The notes under the pieces: generated by a model
What the model was told of the DNA's origin: nothing
The model's input: only the letters and a program-made list of their open reading frames with translations
Database searches by the model: none
NCBI GenBank assembly: GCA_037127255.1
Contig: JBANSL010000003.1
Coordinates: forward strand, 25,245,314-25,309,313
From: Persicaria tinctoria
Lineage: Eukaryota > Streptophyta > Magnoliopsida > Caryophyllales > Polygonaceae
Direction: 5' to 3'
Length of the DNA: 64,000 bases
Shown: one piece after another, positions 49,701-61,454 of the stretch
Numbering within the stretch: position 1 is the first letter of the stretch
Layout: the number at the start of each line of letters is the position of its first letter
Program-made: the position numbers and the translations under genes

Positions 49701-50165
49701 AAAAGTAGGCACACATTTGAAGCTATCAAAGAGTATCTGAGAAACCTCATCTTGCTCATTAGGGTGAACATCTTCCTTAAGACAACCCACATAGACTACC
49801 TCAGTTTCTTCATCTCCCAGCCCATCTCTGAGCTGCAAAAGTAGAGAGTTCTCATCCAAAGTGAAAATCCAACCGCCGTTAGTACTACTAGCATTGCCAT
49901 TACCACTCCCACCCACATCAGCTACTCTCCTTTTAGCCCTAATTGGGAGCTGATTTGCAACAATGATAATCCTCTCTCTATGAACAGATGAGGATGAGAG
50001 GTCAGAGCAAACACTCTCTGACCGGTCATCATCGACATCTGATATTAGGCCGGCAACGGTCATAATCCGGGGAATCCGGCGATTCAGCCGGCCGATCGAC
50101 GGCGGCGTCATCGACGGCTCTCCGGTGGCAAGCTCCAACAGATTCGAGTAAGATCTGGACACCAT
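46748..50165 (-). CDS. TPS5: Class II trehalose-6-phosphate synthase, TPS5-like
   Basis: Three exons, 50165-48115, 48006-47733 and 47095-46748, join in frame with GT-AG borders to give 890 residues, close to the usual 850-870 of class II TPS. The start M-V-S-R-S-Y-S-N-L-L is the family signature. A glycosyltransferase family 20 domain covers about residues 64-545 (W-V-H-D-Y-H-L-M at 222-229; R-D-G-M-N-L). It is followed by a trehalose-phosphatase-like domain with L-D-Y-D-G-T near residue 615 and G-D-D-R-S-D-E-D-M-F in the last exon. Class II proteins have weak or no synthase activity and act mainly as regulators, for example with SnRK1 and 14-3-3 proteins in sugar signalling. The long first coding exon with two small last exons is the usual class II structure. 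TPS5 assignment is from recall of Arabidopsis TPS5 versus TPS6/7; the subclass is sure, the exact orthologue less so. Confidence 0.95.
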
Positions 50166-50621
50166 ACCTCTAATTTGGGGACTTCAAGGAACTAACCTCA
50201 AAACATACAAATCTAAGTAGCCGCAAAGCAAAAACAAAACCCAAATCAAATCCTCCGGCACTGTGAATTTAGTGTTAGGGGGTGAAATTGGGGGAAACCC
50301 CTAATTGAAGATGGGGTTGTTGCTGATAAGTGATAACAAAAACCCCTAATTGAAGATTCGCAAGACTGAAAAAGTAAACCCTAATGATTGCAAAGGAGTA
50401 AGCAAGGAGGTAAGTACTGTGGCCTTGAAAGAGCTGCCTCTAATTGAAGAACCAGGTGCCGATTTGTAAAGGGAGGGAGATGGGCTACAAATGAAGGAGA
50501 AGGAGAAGGAGCACCTCCATGGAAATTTGGTTGAGAGGAAAGGGTGAAGCTGAAATCACAATGTAGCAGCAACTTTGTACTGTAGGGGGTTGAGAGAGAG
50601 GAAGACGTTCAAAGCTTTTTA

Positions 50622-50655
50622 TCTAATAAATAAAATAAAATAAAATAAAATAAAA
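50622..50655. repeat. AAAAT/TAAAA microsatellite
   Basis: Six or so tandem pentamers (aaaataaaat...) upstream of the TPS gene. Confidence 0.9.
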
Positions 50656-50879
50656 GATAATGTTATTTATATAAATACTCCGTTTTTATTATTTTGGGTT
50701 TTATCAACAAGGAATAAAGAAATATGTCAAAGTGCAATAACCAAGGGTGTATGTTATGCTTTGTATCACTAAACAATCTCAGTTAGTCTGTATTGACCAA
50801 AAGATACTATTTCAGAAATTTCGTAGGACATTGGACAATGTCTAATTTTAACATTTTTGGTATGGTTTACCTTGGCATG

Positions 50880-51015
50880 GGTTAGCCTGTCTTGCGGCTT
50901 GCCGCTTGGCTTACCCGGCTCGAGTGCTTTGCAGGCTAGTGCTCGGCCCGTGGAGGATTAGTCGATAACCTCGGAACCTCCACGTCATTAAAAAAAAAAA
51001 AAAAAAAAAAAAAAA
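50880..51015 (+). mobile_element. SINE-like repeat, same 3' end as the intron 5 SINE
   Basis: Ends cctcggaacctccacgtc followed by an A run of about 25, matching the tail cctcggaacccccacgtc of the SINE at 25840. The 5' part is different and no clear target duplication was found, so the start is uncertain. Confidence 0.55.
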
Positions 51016-51895
51016 GGTAGTGATCTTTTTAAGTTGTAGATGTATTTTAAAAACTATATAAAATATTATTTTTTTATTAATTTGTGTAAATAATATATAT
51101 TTATTTTTAATAAGTATAATATTATTTAAACAATTTGATTAAAAAAATAATAATTAATATAATTTTTATAATAATTAATATAGTTTTTACCATTCCAAAA
51201 AAAATGTACGTAATTTTAAAATGTCACTTAAGTGAGCATAAAATTATTGGATTTAATATTTTTTGGACAAGTAATAAGTTGACATTTTTGATCGAGTAAT
51301 TAAGAGGTGCTTAATCACCCTTTAAATATGGGTATTTTCACTTAACCACCTACCCCTTAAATTCAAAATTACAGAAAATCACTCTTTAAATGGTCTTTGT
51401 TTATATCTCACCACCCATTCGGCATTCCTCTGTTTTTCTTAATTTATCATTTAATATATTATATTATATTTTAATATTTTTAAACTCAAATTTGATTATA
51501 AATATATTCAAATTTTGATTTTAAGGGCTCGATTATATTTTTCAAATTTTTTTAATCAAAGATAACTATTGAACAAAAATATTTAAACTATAGACAAATA
51601 ATAATATTTTTAAAATATTGAAAATATAAATAAATAAGAGTAATTTACATAATATTTTAAAATCTTATAAACATTTTCAAACATAAATTAAGATAATAAT
51701 TCTATGCTATATTTATTATTATTTTTTTAAAATAAATAAAATAATTCCTAAATAAATAAATTAAGATAATAATTCTAGGCTATATTTTTATTATTATTGG
51801 GTCTAATCGGTTGGTGCAAGACGGTCTACCTAGTGTATGGATCTTGGTGATTGGGTCATGTGTTCAGAGTTTACCAATAAAGGTGGGTTATCTTG

Positions 51896-52440
51896 TTTTT
51901 TTTTTTTAACAGAAAAGAATTTGGCTGTTACGAAGGCAACTAACCAAGAGCATCCCGCAGGATGATACTGCTAAGAGCAGCGTCAGAAGGGAGAATAGTG
52001 CTAGAGTGATGGGATTGGAGATGGGAGAGACAGTCTGCCGCACTATTCCCTTCACGAAAAGTATGTGTGATCTCGAATTCAGAGAAATATTGGAGAGATA
52101 GAAGACAGTCAGATAGGATCATCTCAATCTCTCCAGAATAGGGGCATCCAGTTTTTAAACTGTTTATGATGCTTAGATTATCACCTTCAATAATGATTTT
52201 GTTTATATTTAGTTCAATGGATTTAAGAATACCTTTCCAAAGGCCAAAACACTCAGCCCCGAGGACAGAAGGGAAGGCTGAAGCATCAACCTCAGAGAAA
52301 ATGACAAATCCATCCGCATTGCGAATGATGAAACCATATTTGGACGAGGAGGTGTTGTGTAAACCTTACATTTTGTGGATAATTTTATCTAGTTTATTAA
52401 CGTCTTTTAAAAGTTATGCTCCACAAAATTTGAAGGTCAA
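51896..52440 (-). mobile_element. 5'-truncated LINE end with RNase H
   Basis: A T run at 51896-51909 is the poly(A) tail of a minus-strand LINE. Above it, the minus strand encodes an RNase H domain (V-L-G-A-E-C-F-G-L-W, I-I-E-G-D-N-L, F-R-E-G-N-S-A-A-D) ending L-R-D-A-L-G. The right border is approximate. Truncation at the 5' end is normal for LINE insertions. Confidence 0.75.
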
Positions 52441-52482
52441 ACTGTATTAAATAACACTCTTAGTCTCTAGTTGAAAAACAAT

Positions 52483-52809
52483 CTTCTTTTTTTACAGTAG
52501 GCAAAAAATGGGAAGATCCTACCGAGGCAGAATACAACACTGATCATCCTCGCGGATGATGTTACAGAATTCCCTAATAGAAGGGATGTTCAACATATTA
52601 CAACTGTCAAAACTTCTAGCAATGTAGTCTACAACTCTGTTTGCTTCTCTGAAGCAATGTCTGAACTCAATGTATTCAAATTCAGCTTGGATTTTGTTTA
52701 TAAGCTCAATCTGCCGCAAAATCTCCCATTTGCTCTTGGAGTTGTCGTTGATGGCCTTCACCATGTCCAAGCAGTCCTCTCCAATTATAACTCTTCTTAG
52801 ACCTTTGGC
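52483..52809 (-). mobile_element. 5'-truncated LINE, 327 bases
   Basis: Flanked by the 11-base duplication tgaaaaacaat (52472-52482 and 52810-52820) with a T run at the left. The minus strand encodes the end of an RNase H domain (D-M-V-K-A-I-N; F-R-E-A-N-R-V-V-D). It is a different LINE subfamily from its neighbour at 51.9 kb. Confidence 0.82.
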
Positions 52810-52820
52810 TGAAAAACAAT

Positions 52821-54016
52821 ATCAAATACTGTGAAAAGCTAAAAAACAGTCTTTTTTTAGGAAAACTGTGAAAAGTTGAAAACCAATATCAAATACTAGT
52901 TTAGTATCCGTACCTTGTGCGGTTTTTTTAATGTAAATACTAACCCTTAAACTAGTAATATTCTTTCATTTTTTTTCAATTTTGATAAAATTTCTATAAA
53001 CATTTATTCAACTAAGTAACTTCTTTTAATATTTTTTTATTGTTATATCAACTTAAAAATAATAATCAAATGAGAATAAATCAATTATATATATTCTTTC
53101 AATCTTTTGAAATTTAAATAAATTTTGTATTAAAATCTATTGGATAAAAACTTGGTAAAATTATATCTTTAGCATGGATATTTAATGAAATTAGTTTAAA
53201 ATCTTGTAAAATTATCTTGATATCTAGTAAAATTGAGTAAACTATTATTTTAAGTATATAATAATATATCAATATCTTATGAAGTTGTGTAACTTCTTAT
53301 CCAATGTATACAATAATATATCGATATCTAATGAAATAGGGCAAACTCGTATCTTAAGCATATAATGTTATATTGATTAGTAAAGCCAAATAAAAATTTG
53401 GTAAAATCTTGTCTTTAACATATATAAATCCTATAATAATTAAGAAAGATAAGATAAAATTTTCATAGCCATGTATATTTTTAGGTTGGTTTCAAAATAA
53501 ATTTTAGGCATGTTATTTTTTATGATATATAATTAAACATGCTAGTGAAGTCATAGATTAATTTCATATCAGCAAATTTCACATAAATTTTCATTAAAAA
53601 AAAAGTAGAGTGCCTAACTAGGATATTATAGATTAATTTGAAAATGCATAATTGAAAAATGGTTAGTATCTTCTAAAAATATAGAAGTAATTTGGTCTAA
53701 AGCCCGAAGGCCTTTGGACCAAATACTAAATGTCCTAAAAATTTTCCTTTGCTAGTAAATGGCCAAAAAAATTTCATAATCCCTAAACTACCCCCATTTT
53801 ATTTTTCCAAACCCGTTCCCTTGCATTCATTCTTCCTTTCTTTCATTCAGATATGGATTGCGTCGTCTTCCACCTTCCACACCTTGCTCGATCGGGAATC
53901 TGGACTGCGCCGCCCCCGTTTTCCTCCGCCTTCCATCCGATCTCACTGCCCCTGCCTCGTTCTTCCTCATCTTTCTCACATCCGCCTCTTGATTTTCGCT
54001 TGTTCACTCACCATCC
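52821..54016. other. AT-rich intergenic, no gene seen
   Basis: Mostly AT-rich sequence with weakly repeated phrases around ttaagtatataataatatatc. The last 250 bases are CT-rich and could be the leader of the frame at 54017. Confidence 0.45.
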
Positions 54017-54475
54017 ATGGTAGATCCATGGAGGAGGCCTCGGATTGTTGTGTTCGGGTCGTTCTCGTCCGAGATTTTGGAGGAAGACGATGAGATTGAG
54101 ACGATGCTAACCTTCACAGCTATAGCAATCGGCTTCCGATTCGGTTTCTACTATTCCAGATCGGCTCCGAGGAAGCAATTGGCTAGAAAGGTCGATCTCT
54201 CATCTTTTGTAATTTGGAATCCCGACTGCAGCGACGGTGACAGCAGTTGCTGCAGCGATGAGGAGGCCGCCGGCGCTGGGATCAGAACTGGATATGCCAG
54301 GATGCGTCTGAAAGGAACGGCTTCGTCTTTGTTTTCTTCCACGTATTCTCTTGCTCGCGTCGAGTTCGGTGGATCAATTGAATGTTCAGGTTTCTGTATC
54401 TTCTTCTGTTATGTCGATGAAATTCGAGAACCCGGTGTCTCACTGCTTCCTAAATCCTCCCGTTTCTTTGACTGA
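54017..54475 (+). CDS. Uncertain small open frame, hypothetical
   Basis: A 152-codon frame starting at ccATGg in a GC-richer island with a CT-rich upstream stretch. It has a short hydrophobic segment (T-F-T-A-I-A-I-G-F-R-F-G-F-Y-Y), a serine/cysteine-rich acidic patch (D-G-D-S-S-C-C-S-D-E-E) and an arginine/serine tail. I do not recognise it. It may be the first exon of a gene whose remainder was displaced by the repeat field downstream, or no gene at all. A second frame overlaps its start in another phase, which lowers confidence. Confidence 0.25.
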   Translation: MVDPWRRPRIVVFGSFSSEILEEDDEIETMLTFTAIAIGFRFGFYYSRSAPRKQLARKVDLSSFVIWNPDCSDGDSSCCSDEEAAGAGIRTGYARMRLKGTASSLFSSTYSLARVEFGGSIECSGFCIFFCYVDEIREPGVSLLPKSSRFFD

Positions 54476-55320
54476 TTAATTGTAGTTCCTAAATCCTCCC
54501 AGCATCTAATTGTTTAAGAATGTTTAATTGAAGTTTAATTGGCTATGTTTGAGTGGAGGTATGTCAAAAATTGTTGATGCTCGTACCTGCTATTGTAATT
54601 GAATATTGAACAGTATAATACAAGTCGAATTTGTTTGTTCAAATTGCAAATTGTTGTTGCATCATCTATCTGATATGAACATTGTTGTTGCATTATAGTG
54701 TCTATAGGGTTTTTGTTTGATTACAGTGTCTATGACCTTTTTTAAGAGTGGTGACAGTGTTTATGACCCGGTTTTTATAGTGGTTACAGTGTATATGGTC
54801 CTGTTTTTATTTTGATTACAACGTCTATGTCCTTCTTACCCATTCATATATTAGAGGAGAACTGTCACCACGTGTATTTTGGCTTCTCATTAGCCCCTAT
54901 AGGGTTTGTGCCTCCCTTGTCATAGGGTTTTCCTTTGATTACAATGTCTTTGACCATTTTTTCATAGTGGTGACAGTGTCTATGACCCTGTTTTTATTTT
55001 GGTTACAACATCTATATGGTTTTCCTTTGATTACAATGTCTATGACCTTGTTTTCATAGTGGTGACAGTGTCTATAACCCGGTTTTTTATAGTGGTGACA
55101 ATGTCTATCATCTTTCCATAGTGGTTATAGTATATATGACCATTTTTTAACAGTGGTTACAACGTCTATGTCCATCTTAACCATTCATATATTAAAGGAG
55201 AACTGTCCACCTAATGTCTTTTGGCTTATGATTAGCCCTTTTAGGGTTTGTACTTATCTTGTCCTAGGGTTTTCCATTTGGTGACATCAATTATCTCTTA
55301 ACGACGTATTGTACTTAACA

Positions 55321-55378
55321 TTTTAGGGTTTAGGGCCAAGGCCCTAAACCCTAAATCCTAAACCCTAAACCCTAAACC
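55321..55378. repeat. Interstitial telomere-like palindrome, copy 1
   Basis: tttagggtttaggg is followed after six bases by ccctaaaccctaaa and further ccctaaa units. It therefore contains plant telomere repeats in head-to-head inverted arrangement. Confidence 0.85.
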
Positions 55379-55890
55379 ATACAGTACATCACATGTTCTT
55401 TTGGCTTCTCATTAGCCTCTAGGGTTTGTGCTTCCATAATCATAGGGTTTTTCTTTTGGTTACAAGTGTCTATGACCTTATTTTAATAGTGATTACAATG
55501 TTTTTGTCCCTTTTTTTATAGTGATTACAGGGTCTATGTCCCTTTTCCTAGGATGTTCCTTTGATTACAGTGTCTATAAACCTTTTTTCATAGTGGTGAC
55601 AGTGTCTATAAAACTGTTTTTATTTTGGTTACAGCGTCTATAGGGTTTTCCTTTTGATTACAGTGTCTATCAATTTGTTTTTATAGTGGTGAGTGGTGAC
55701 AGTGGCTATGACACTGTTTTTATTTTGATTACAGTGTATATGACCCTTTACCCATTCATGTATTAGATGAGAACTGTCGCCACATTTATTTTGGCTTCTC
55801 ATTAGCCCCTATAGGGTTTGTGCTTCCCTTGTCCTAGGGTTTTCCATTTGGTGATAACAATCATCTCTTAACGACGTACTGTACTTAACA

Positions 55891-55948
55891 TTTTAGGGTT
55901 TAGGGTCTTGGCCCTAAACCCTAAAGACTTAACCCTAAACCCTAAACC
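55891..55948. repeat. Interstitial telomere-like palindrome, copy 2
   Basis: Second copy of the same arrangement, 570 bases after the first, with an altered centre (tagggtcttggccctaaa). Both copies follow the same gtcctagggttttccatttgg and cttaacgacgta sequence. Confidence 0.85.
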
Positions 55949-57679
55949 ATATTGTAAATCATATGTTCGTTTGGCTTTTCATTAGCCCCTTTAGGGTTTG
56001 TGCTTCCCCTTTCCTAAGATTTTCCTTTGATTATAGTGTCTATGACCCTCTTAGGCTCTTACACATTCATATATTAGAGGAGAACTGTCACCACTTATAT
56101 TTTGGCTTCTTATTAGCCTCTATAGGGTTTGTGCTCCCTCGGCATAGGGTTTTCTTTTTGTTACAGTGTCTAGGACTCTGTTTTGATTTTGATTACAACG
56201 TATATGGCTCTCTTACCCATTTATATATTAAAGGAGAACTGTCACCATAAGAATATCGGCTTCTCATTAGCCCCTATAGGGTTTGTGCTTCCCTTTTCCT
56301 GGGATTTCCCTTTGATTACAGTGTCTATGAACTTTTTTTCATGGTGGAGACAATGTCTATAAAGCTTTTTTTTCTTTTGGTTACATCGTCTATAGGGTTT
56401 TCCTTTTGATTACAGTGTATTTGACCGTGTTTTTATAGTGGTGACAGTAGCTATGACACTGTTTTTATTTTGATTACAGTGTCTATGACCCTCTTACACA
56501 TTCATGTATTAGAGGAGAACTGTCATCACATTTATTTTGGCTCCTCTTTAGCCCTTACATGGTTTGTTCTTCCTTTATGATATGATTTTCCTTTGATTAC
56601 AATGTCTATGACCATGTTTTTATAGTGGGGATAGTATCTATGACTTTTTTTTACAGTGGTTACAATAGTAGTTACATTTTTAATTTTTTTTATTCTCGTG
56701 ACACTAATTTAAAAAAATCTAAAAAAATAGAAATTAGAAATCAGAGAAGAACTGTCACCACGTGTATTTTGGCTTCTCATTAGCCCCTATAGGGTTTGTA
56801 CTTCCCTTTTCCTAGGATTTTCTTTTGATTACAGTGTCTATAAACATTTTTTCATAGTGGAGACAATGTCTATAAAGCTATTTTATTTTAGTTACAACGT
56901 CTATAGGGTTTTCCTTTTGATTACAGTGTCTATGATCATGTTTTTATAGTGGTTACAGTGTCTATGATCCTATTTTTATTTTGCTTACAACATATGTATT
57001 TTGCTTACAACATATCATTCATATGCTATAGGAGAACTGTCACCACATGTATTTTGGTTTCTCATTAGCCCCTATAAGGTTTATACTTCCCTCGTCCTAG
57101 GGTTTTCCTTTGGTTACAGTGTCTATGACCCTATTTTTATTTTGCTTACAACGTTTATGACCCTCTTACTCATTCATATATTAGAGAAGAACTGTCACCA
57201 TATTTATTTTGGCTTCTCATTAGCCACTATAGGGGTTGTGCCTCCCTTATCATATGATTTCCCTTTGATTACAGTGTCTATGACCACGTTTTTATAGTGG
57301 TGACAGTGTCTATGACCCTGTTTTTATTTTAATTACAGCGTCTATATGTTTTTCTTTTGATTACAGTGTCTATGACCCTTTTTTCATAGTAGTGACAATG
57401 TATATGACATTGTTTTTCTTTTGATTATAGTGTTTATGGCTATGCGTTTATTTTGATTACAACGTCTATAACCCTCTTTCCCATTCATATATTAAAGGAG
57501 AATTATCAAGTTATCAACTCTTTCATATCTCATTAGCCCTATAGAGTTTGTGCTTCCCTTATCATATGATTTCCCTTTGATTACAATGTCTATGACCATG
57601 TTTTTTATAGTGGTGACAGTATCTATGACTTTATATTTATAGTGGTGGCAACAATAGTACATTTTAAAAAAAAATTATT

Positions 57680-58214
57680 ACCGTGATTACTGATTACACT
57701 ACTATAATTTTTTTTAATAGAAAACTAGAAATTAGAAAGTATTACATTGAATGCATTAAGATAATACATGATATGGGCACTTCCATTTCACACTAGCTGG
57801 CATCACGCAATAGCTAAGCTTGATTTTTTTTTTTTTTTGATGAAAGCTAAGCTTGATTTATGCTATAGTTGAACCCAATTCCTTTTATTGAATACAGTTC
57901 AGCTCCTAGTTGCTTATGTAACTCTTTGATCAAGGATCGGGAGGCGTTATCTCCAAATCCTAGACTCTAGCTAGGTACTGCTACCTCTTCTACAGTACAA
58001 TTTCGCTTTCTTTTTCTTTGCTGGATCAACTATACCATAAATGGAGATCTTCAATCTTGCTACAGGTTACACCCAGTTTGACATGTTTCCACCCAAACAA
58101 AACAATTCAAGGGTCTAACCATCTATTATTACATCAAATCGGTTTAATTAATCCTAAGATGACATTGACTAAATGCTGATTAGTGATTAGGTTACCTAAT
58201 TTTGGGCACTGGAA
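57680..58214. other. Intergenic, no gene seen
   Basis: AT-rich with a T run near 57825 and a short duplication of aagctaagcttgattt around it. Confidence 0.45.
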
Positions 58215-58781
58215 ATGAGGGGTTTCCCCCAAATTGGTAGAGAGTCACCGTCGGCCTCCAATGTTCCGCCGCCTGAAACTATAGGTGACAGCCCCGATTC
58301 CGATCCTCTTAGATCTTTGTTCCTCGACGTCGCCGAAGATCCGGATTCTGGAAACCTAGATCTCGACGGGGAAGATGAATATGCAACAACAACAACAAAC
58401 CCAGTATCTCCCGCTTAGAGCAGGGTCTGGGGGGTCGAGATGTACGCACCCTTGCCCCGACTAGGTCGAGAGGGTGTTTCCGAGTGACCCATGACCGGAC
58501 ATCAAAGAAGCTGGAAATAAGATAGGGACAAAGATGAAAAGTTGGAAATGATGTACGCAAGGAAAGTTGAGGTAGAAGGGAAGCATGAGTGAGAAAATGT
58601 TGTCCCTGACTAGCGTTCGTCAACGCGGATAGCACTCCTCCACTGAATCCTGTCGCGTGTCATCTCCTCCGAGAGTCCCAGAGCGGCCAGATCATGTCTA
58701 ATCACTTTCCTTGAGGGGGAGATGAATATGAGAAAGGGGAAATTGAGGGGGGGGATGAACCAACCTTTTCCATTACTCTAG
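58215..58781 (+). pseudogene. Unrecognised open frame split by a SINE
   Basis: The frame begins M-R-G-F-P-Q-I-G-R-E-S and runs through a proline/serine/aspartate-rich segment (S-D-P-L-R-S-L-F-L-D-V-A-E-D). At codon 56 it meets the insertion at 58384. After the insertion the target-site copy restores the same frame (D-E-Y-E-K-G-E) to a stop at 58779-58781. Low-complexity, unrecognised; it could be the first exon of a dead gene. A G run near 58747-58754 may hide another frame change. Confidence 0.35.
58384..58720 (+). mobile_element. Au/TS-type SINE insertion
   Basis: An 11-base duplication agatgaatatg (58373-58383 and 58721-58731) flanks 337 bases. These start caacaacaacaacaaaccca and include ggtctggggggtcgagatgt, cttgcccc and gagggtgtttccga, the wording of the widespread angiosperm Au/TS SINE group. 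The 3' two thirds are not recognised, so it may be a longer composite SINE. Confidence 0.7.
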
Positions 58782-58822
58782 ATCGAGCAATTTTAGGCAA
58801 AATCGAGCTTACAGATGAGTAG

Positions 58823-60393
58823 AAACTCAGAAATTGAAATCGTTTAAAATCAATTTCAGAAATCGAAATCGAAATTGAGTGGGGATGACGGTGAAATTGA
58901 GGGGAAAAGTTGTATCTTCAAAGAGGCGGATGTCGGAGGAGCAGAGGAGGAGAGTCTGGGTTTGGTCGTGGCGGATGCCGGATGAGAGGCCGAGAGGGAG
59001 AACACTCGGGAACAGGCCCCCCACTAATGTCGCTGCCGCTAATGGTGCTTCTGTTGCTGGTCCTTCGCAGCCATGGCAGCCACTGACCTCGCGCTCCTTC
59101 CTCCAGCGGCCTGAATCTCCTGAATCGCCAGTGGCCTGAATCGCCAGCGGCGGAGGCGGCGTCGCCGGCGACTGGGGCAACAGCCACCGCTATACTTTGG
59201 TGGTGAATTTCCACAAGCACAGGAGGCGGGAGGTGGGAGATTGTGTGCAGCGAGGAGGATCGAGATTTCCGGCTCCAATTTTTTTTTTCCAGATCTGTCT
59301 TTATTTGGGGAAGAGGAAGAAATAAAGGCAGGGGCAAAATTGGAAAAAATTGACACTCACCTAATATTGTAACCCTTGTGTCCTATGACTTAAAATTTGG
59401 TCCCCAAATGTCCGGTTAGCAAAAAAAACCCCAAAAATATATCCATATATAATGGAATTGGGTAAAATCTCATCTTAACCACACACTGCTAGATTAATTT
59501 AAAAAATATTTAGATATTTAACTTAAATTTAGATTTAAATTGGATAGAAATTGGAATAATATTAACCACATAGAATTGGATAGAAATTGAGGGATTTTGT
59601 AGTGTGAAATTCAATAGAAAGTGTGCATTTTTTTATTGGTTAAAAAGCCAACAATTAAGAAGATTTCACCGTATGTTATAGGCGACTTATCTTTTATCAT
59701 ATACTAGTACTAGTATTTGTTACCACACTTGCAATTTTTGTTAATAAATTATATTTTATTATATTTTATTATATTAATTATATTAATATTATTTTTATTA
59801 GACTTTATCTGAAGATTAAATAGTTTATGTGAAGAAGCACTAAAAATGTCAAATCACATTCTTTAAATAAAATAAATGCTTTACCAAGGAAATACTGATA
59901 AGATTCTCAAATTAAATATTAAGTATAAAAACATCATGCAAAATAAGTTAAAGAAAAATAATTTTAATTGTGCTAAAAATAACAGGTTTTGTAATAATTT
60001 AATATGTAATGTTGAAAATTAATATAAATATTTTGATGATAAAATTTTATTATTTAATAGATAATTAATTAATAATTAAATCTTATCATTAAATATAATG
60101 AATTAAAATAATTAATTTTAAGGACTAAAGATAAAATAATTTAAGGTACAATTTTTTAAAAAATAACTCATGGTAAAATGATAAATTTTGTAACTATTTA
60201 AGATACGAGATGAACACATAAGATGACACATGGAGAAACAGATGAGATAATTGTCTAACGTGACTTAAATATATTGAATCATCATTAATAAACGTGTTAA
60301 AAAACTTAGTCAGATTGTATCAAAAAATGACACATAGATAAATTGTATAAGAAGAGACTTCAAGTCTCTATTTTAGTGCATAATATATATATA

Positions 60394-60424
<31 letters not shown>

Positions 60425-61150
60425 TATATTTATAAGTTTATAACGAACTAAGAATTTCAGCTCCAGCGTCACTTTTAGTAGTCTTTTGTTTGAAAAAAAA
60501 AACAAAAAAACTTACATAGCTTGAGATTGGTATCTTTAAAATACCAAATATTGTTAGGATCGACATTATTAACGAATTTTGATGATATATAACCTCGGTG
60601 TATGTGTTTGAATTATTATTCACAACCTACTTTATAATTAATGATATATTTTGTCACGAGAAAAATGTAGAATATTTTTATAATGAATAAAAAATGAAAG
60701 CTATTAAATGAAATTTGATCTTTTTCAACAATAACTAAGAGTTGCATCAATAAATTAGATAAGCTTATCAGAATGTGATTGTGGGGGACCTTCGCTCAAT
60801 AACTAGGAGGATGGATGTGGCCATGTGGGTAAGTTACAGCTGTATTTTTTTTTTAATGAAAAACGATTAGATTTTTTATTTTATTTTATTACTGTATGGA
60901 GTATTTTTTAAGAAGATAAAGGTTGCTTAGAGTTAGTGGGCCTAATTAACATTTTTTTCCCTTGAAGGAAGGGGAAGGGGCCTAATTAACATACTTATCC
61001 TTGGAAGGTAAACCGGTCACTCGATCTAGACTCTATACTCTAGACTAGAGGTTTAAATTAATACGGAGTAACTTAGATTACACCGTACAGTAGTAATTTT
61101 ATTTATATAAATATTTTATTATTTTACTAAAATGTTTTTTTAATAATTAA
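58823..61150. other. Intergenic, no gene seen
   Basis: A GC-richer island at about 58870-59340 has overlapping open frames on both strands without recognisable motifs; the rest is AT-rich. Nothing further can be supported. Confidence 0.45.
60381..60424. repeat. AT/GATA microsatellite
   Basis: (AT)n run followed by four GATA units. Confidence 0.9.
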
Positions 61151-61301
61151 TATTCTCTTCGTCTAAAATGCGTTATTTATTTTAAAGTGCGTTTAACTCG
61201 TTAAAAATGTGTTGAAATGTCAAACGATTTATATTTTGATATAATTTTTATCATATTAAAAAAATATGTAAATAATAAATGATATGTTTTGTTGAACGAA
61301 G
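61151..61301. mobile_element. Degenerate Stowaway-like MITE
   Basis: Starts near TAttctcttcgtctaaaatg and ends ttgttgaacgaagTA, a diverged inverted pair with TA flanks and an AT-rich interior. Tentative. Confidence 0.35.
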
Positions 61302-61454
61302 TAAATTGTTAGTTAAGGTAAAAAAAATTTAATAAATGAAAATTTAATAATATATGACGTGCAATAAGATAAGATGGAGGAGATTAATCCGCATCTAGAA
61401 GGGCTAGCTATGTGTGGCGTCGAATTGTCTATGCATATCATGCACCTAAGCCCT

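Larger units (their letters stand above)
50166..51895. other. TPS upstream region and AT-rich intergenic DNA
   Basis: The first 450 bases upstream of the TPS start are presumably its leader and promoter. They hold two copies of aacccctaattgaagat (near 50298 and 50341) and CT-rich tracts in the sense of the gene. Beyond 51020 the DNA is very AT-rich with no gene. Confidence 0.55.
54690..57660. repeat. Complex tandem-repeat field, about 3 kb
   Basis: Several dozen imperfect copies of a short unit of the form gattacagtgtctatgaccctgtttttat alternate with about ten copies of a longer block (cattcatatattagaggaga, ctgtcaccac, ttggcttctcattagcccc, tagggtttgtgcttccc). Blocks recur at roughly 150-570 base intervals (near 54839, 55182, 55753, 56070, 56216, 56499, 56750, 57008, 57170 and 57480). 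Open frames across it arise from the repeat and are not genes. Confidence 0.88.

Noticed and set aside
55963..57297. Hydrophobic frames resembling short membrane proteins
   Set aside because: They follow the tandem units of the repeat field and are not conserved between units.
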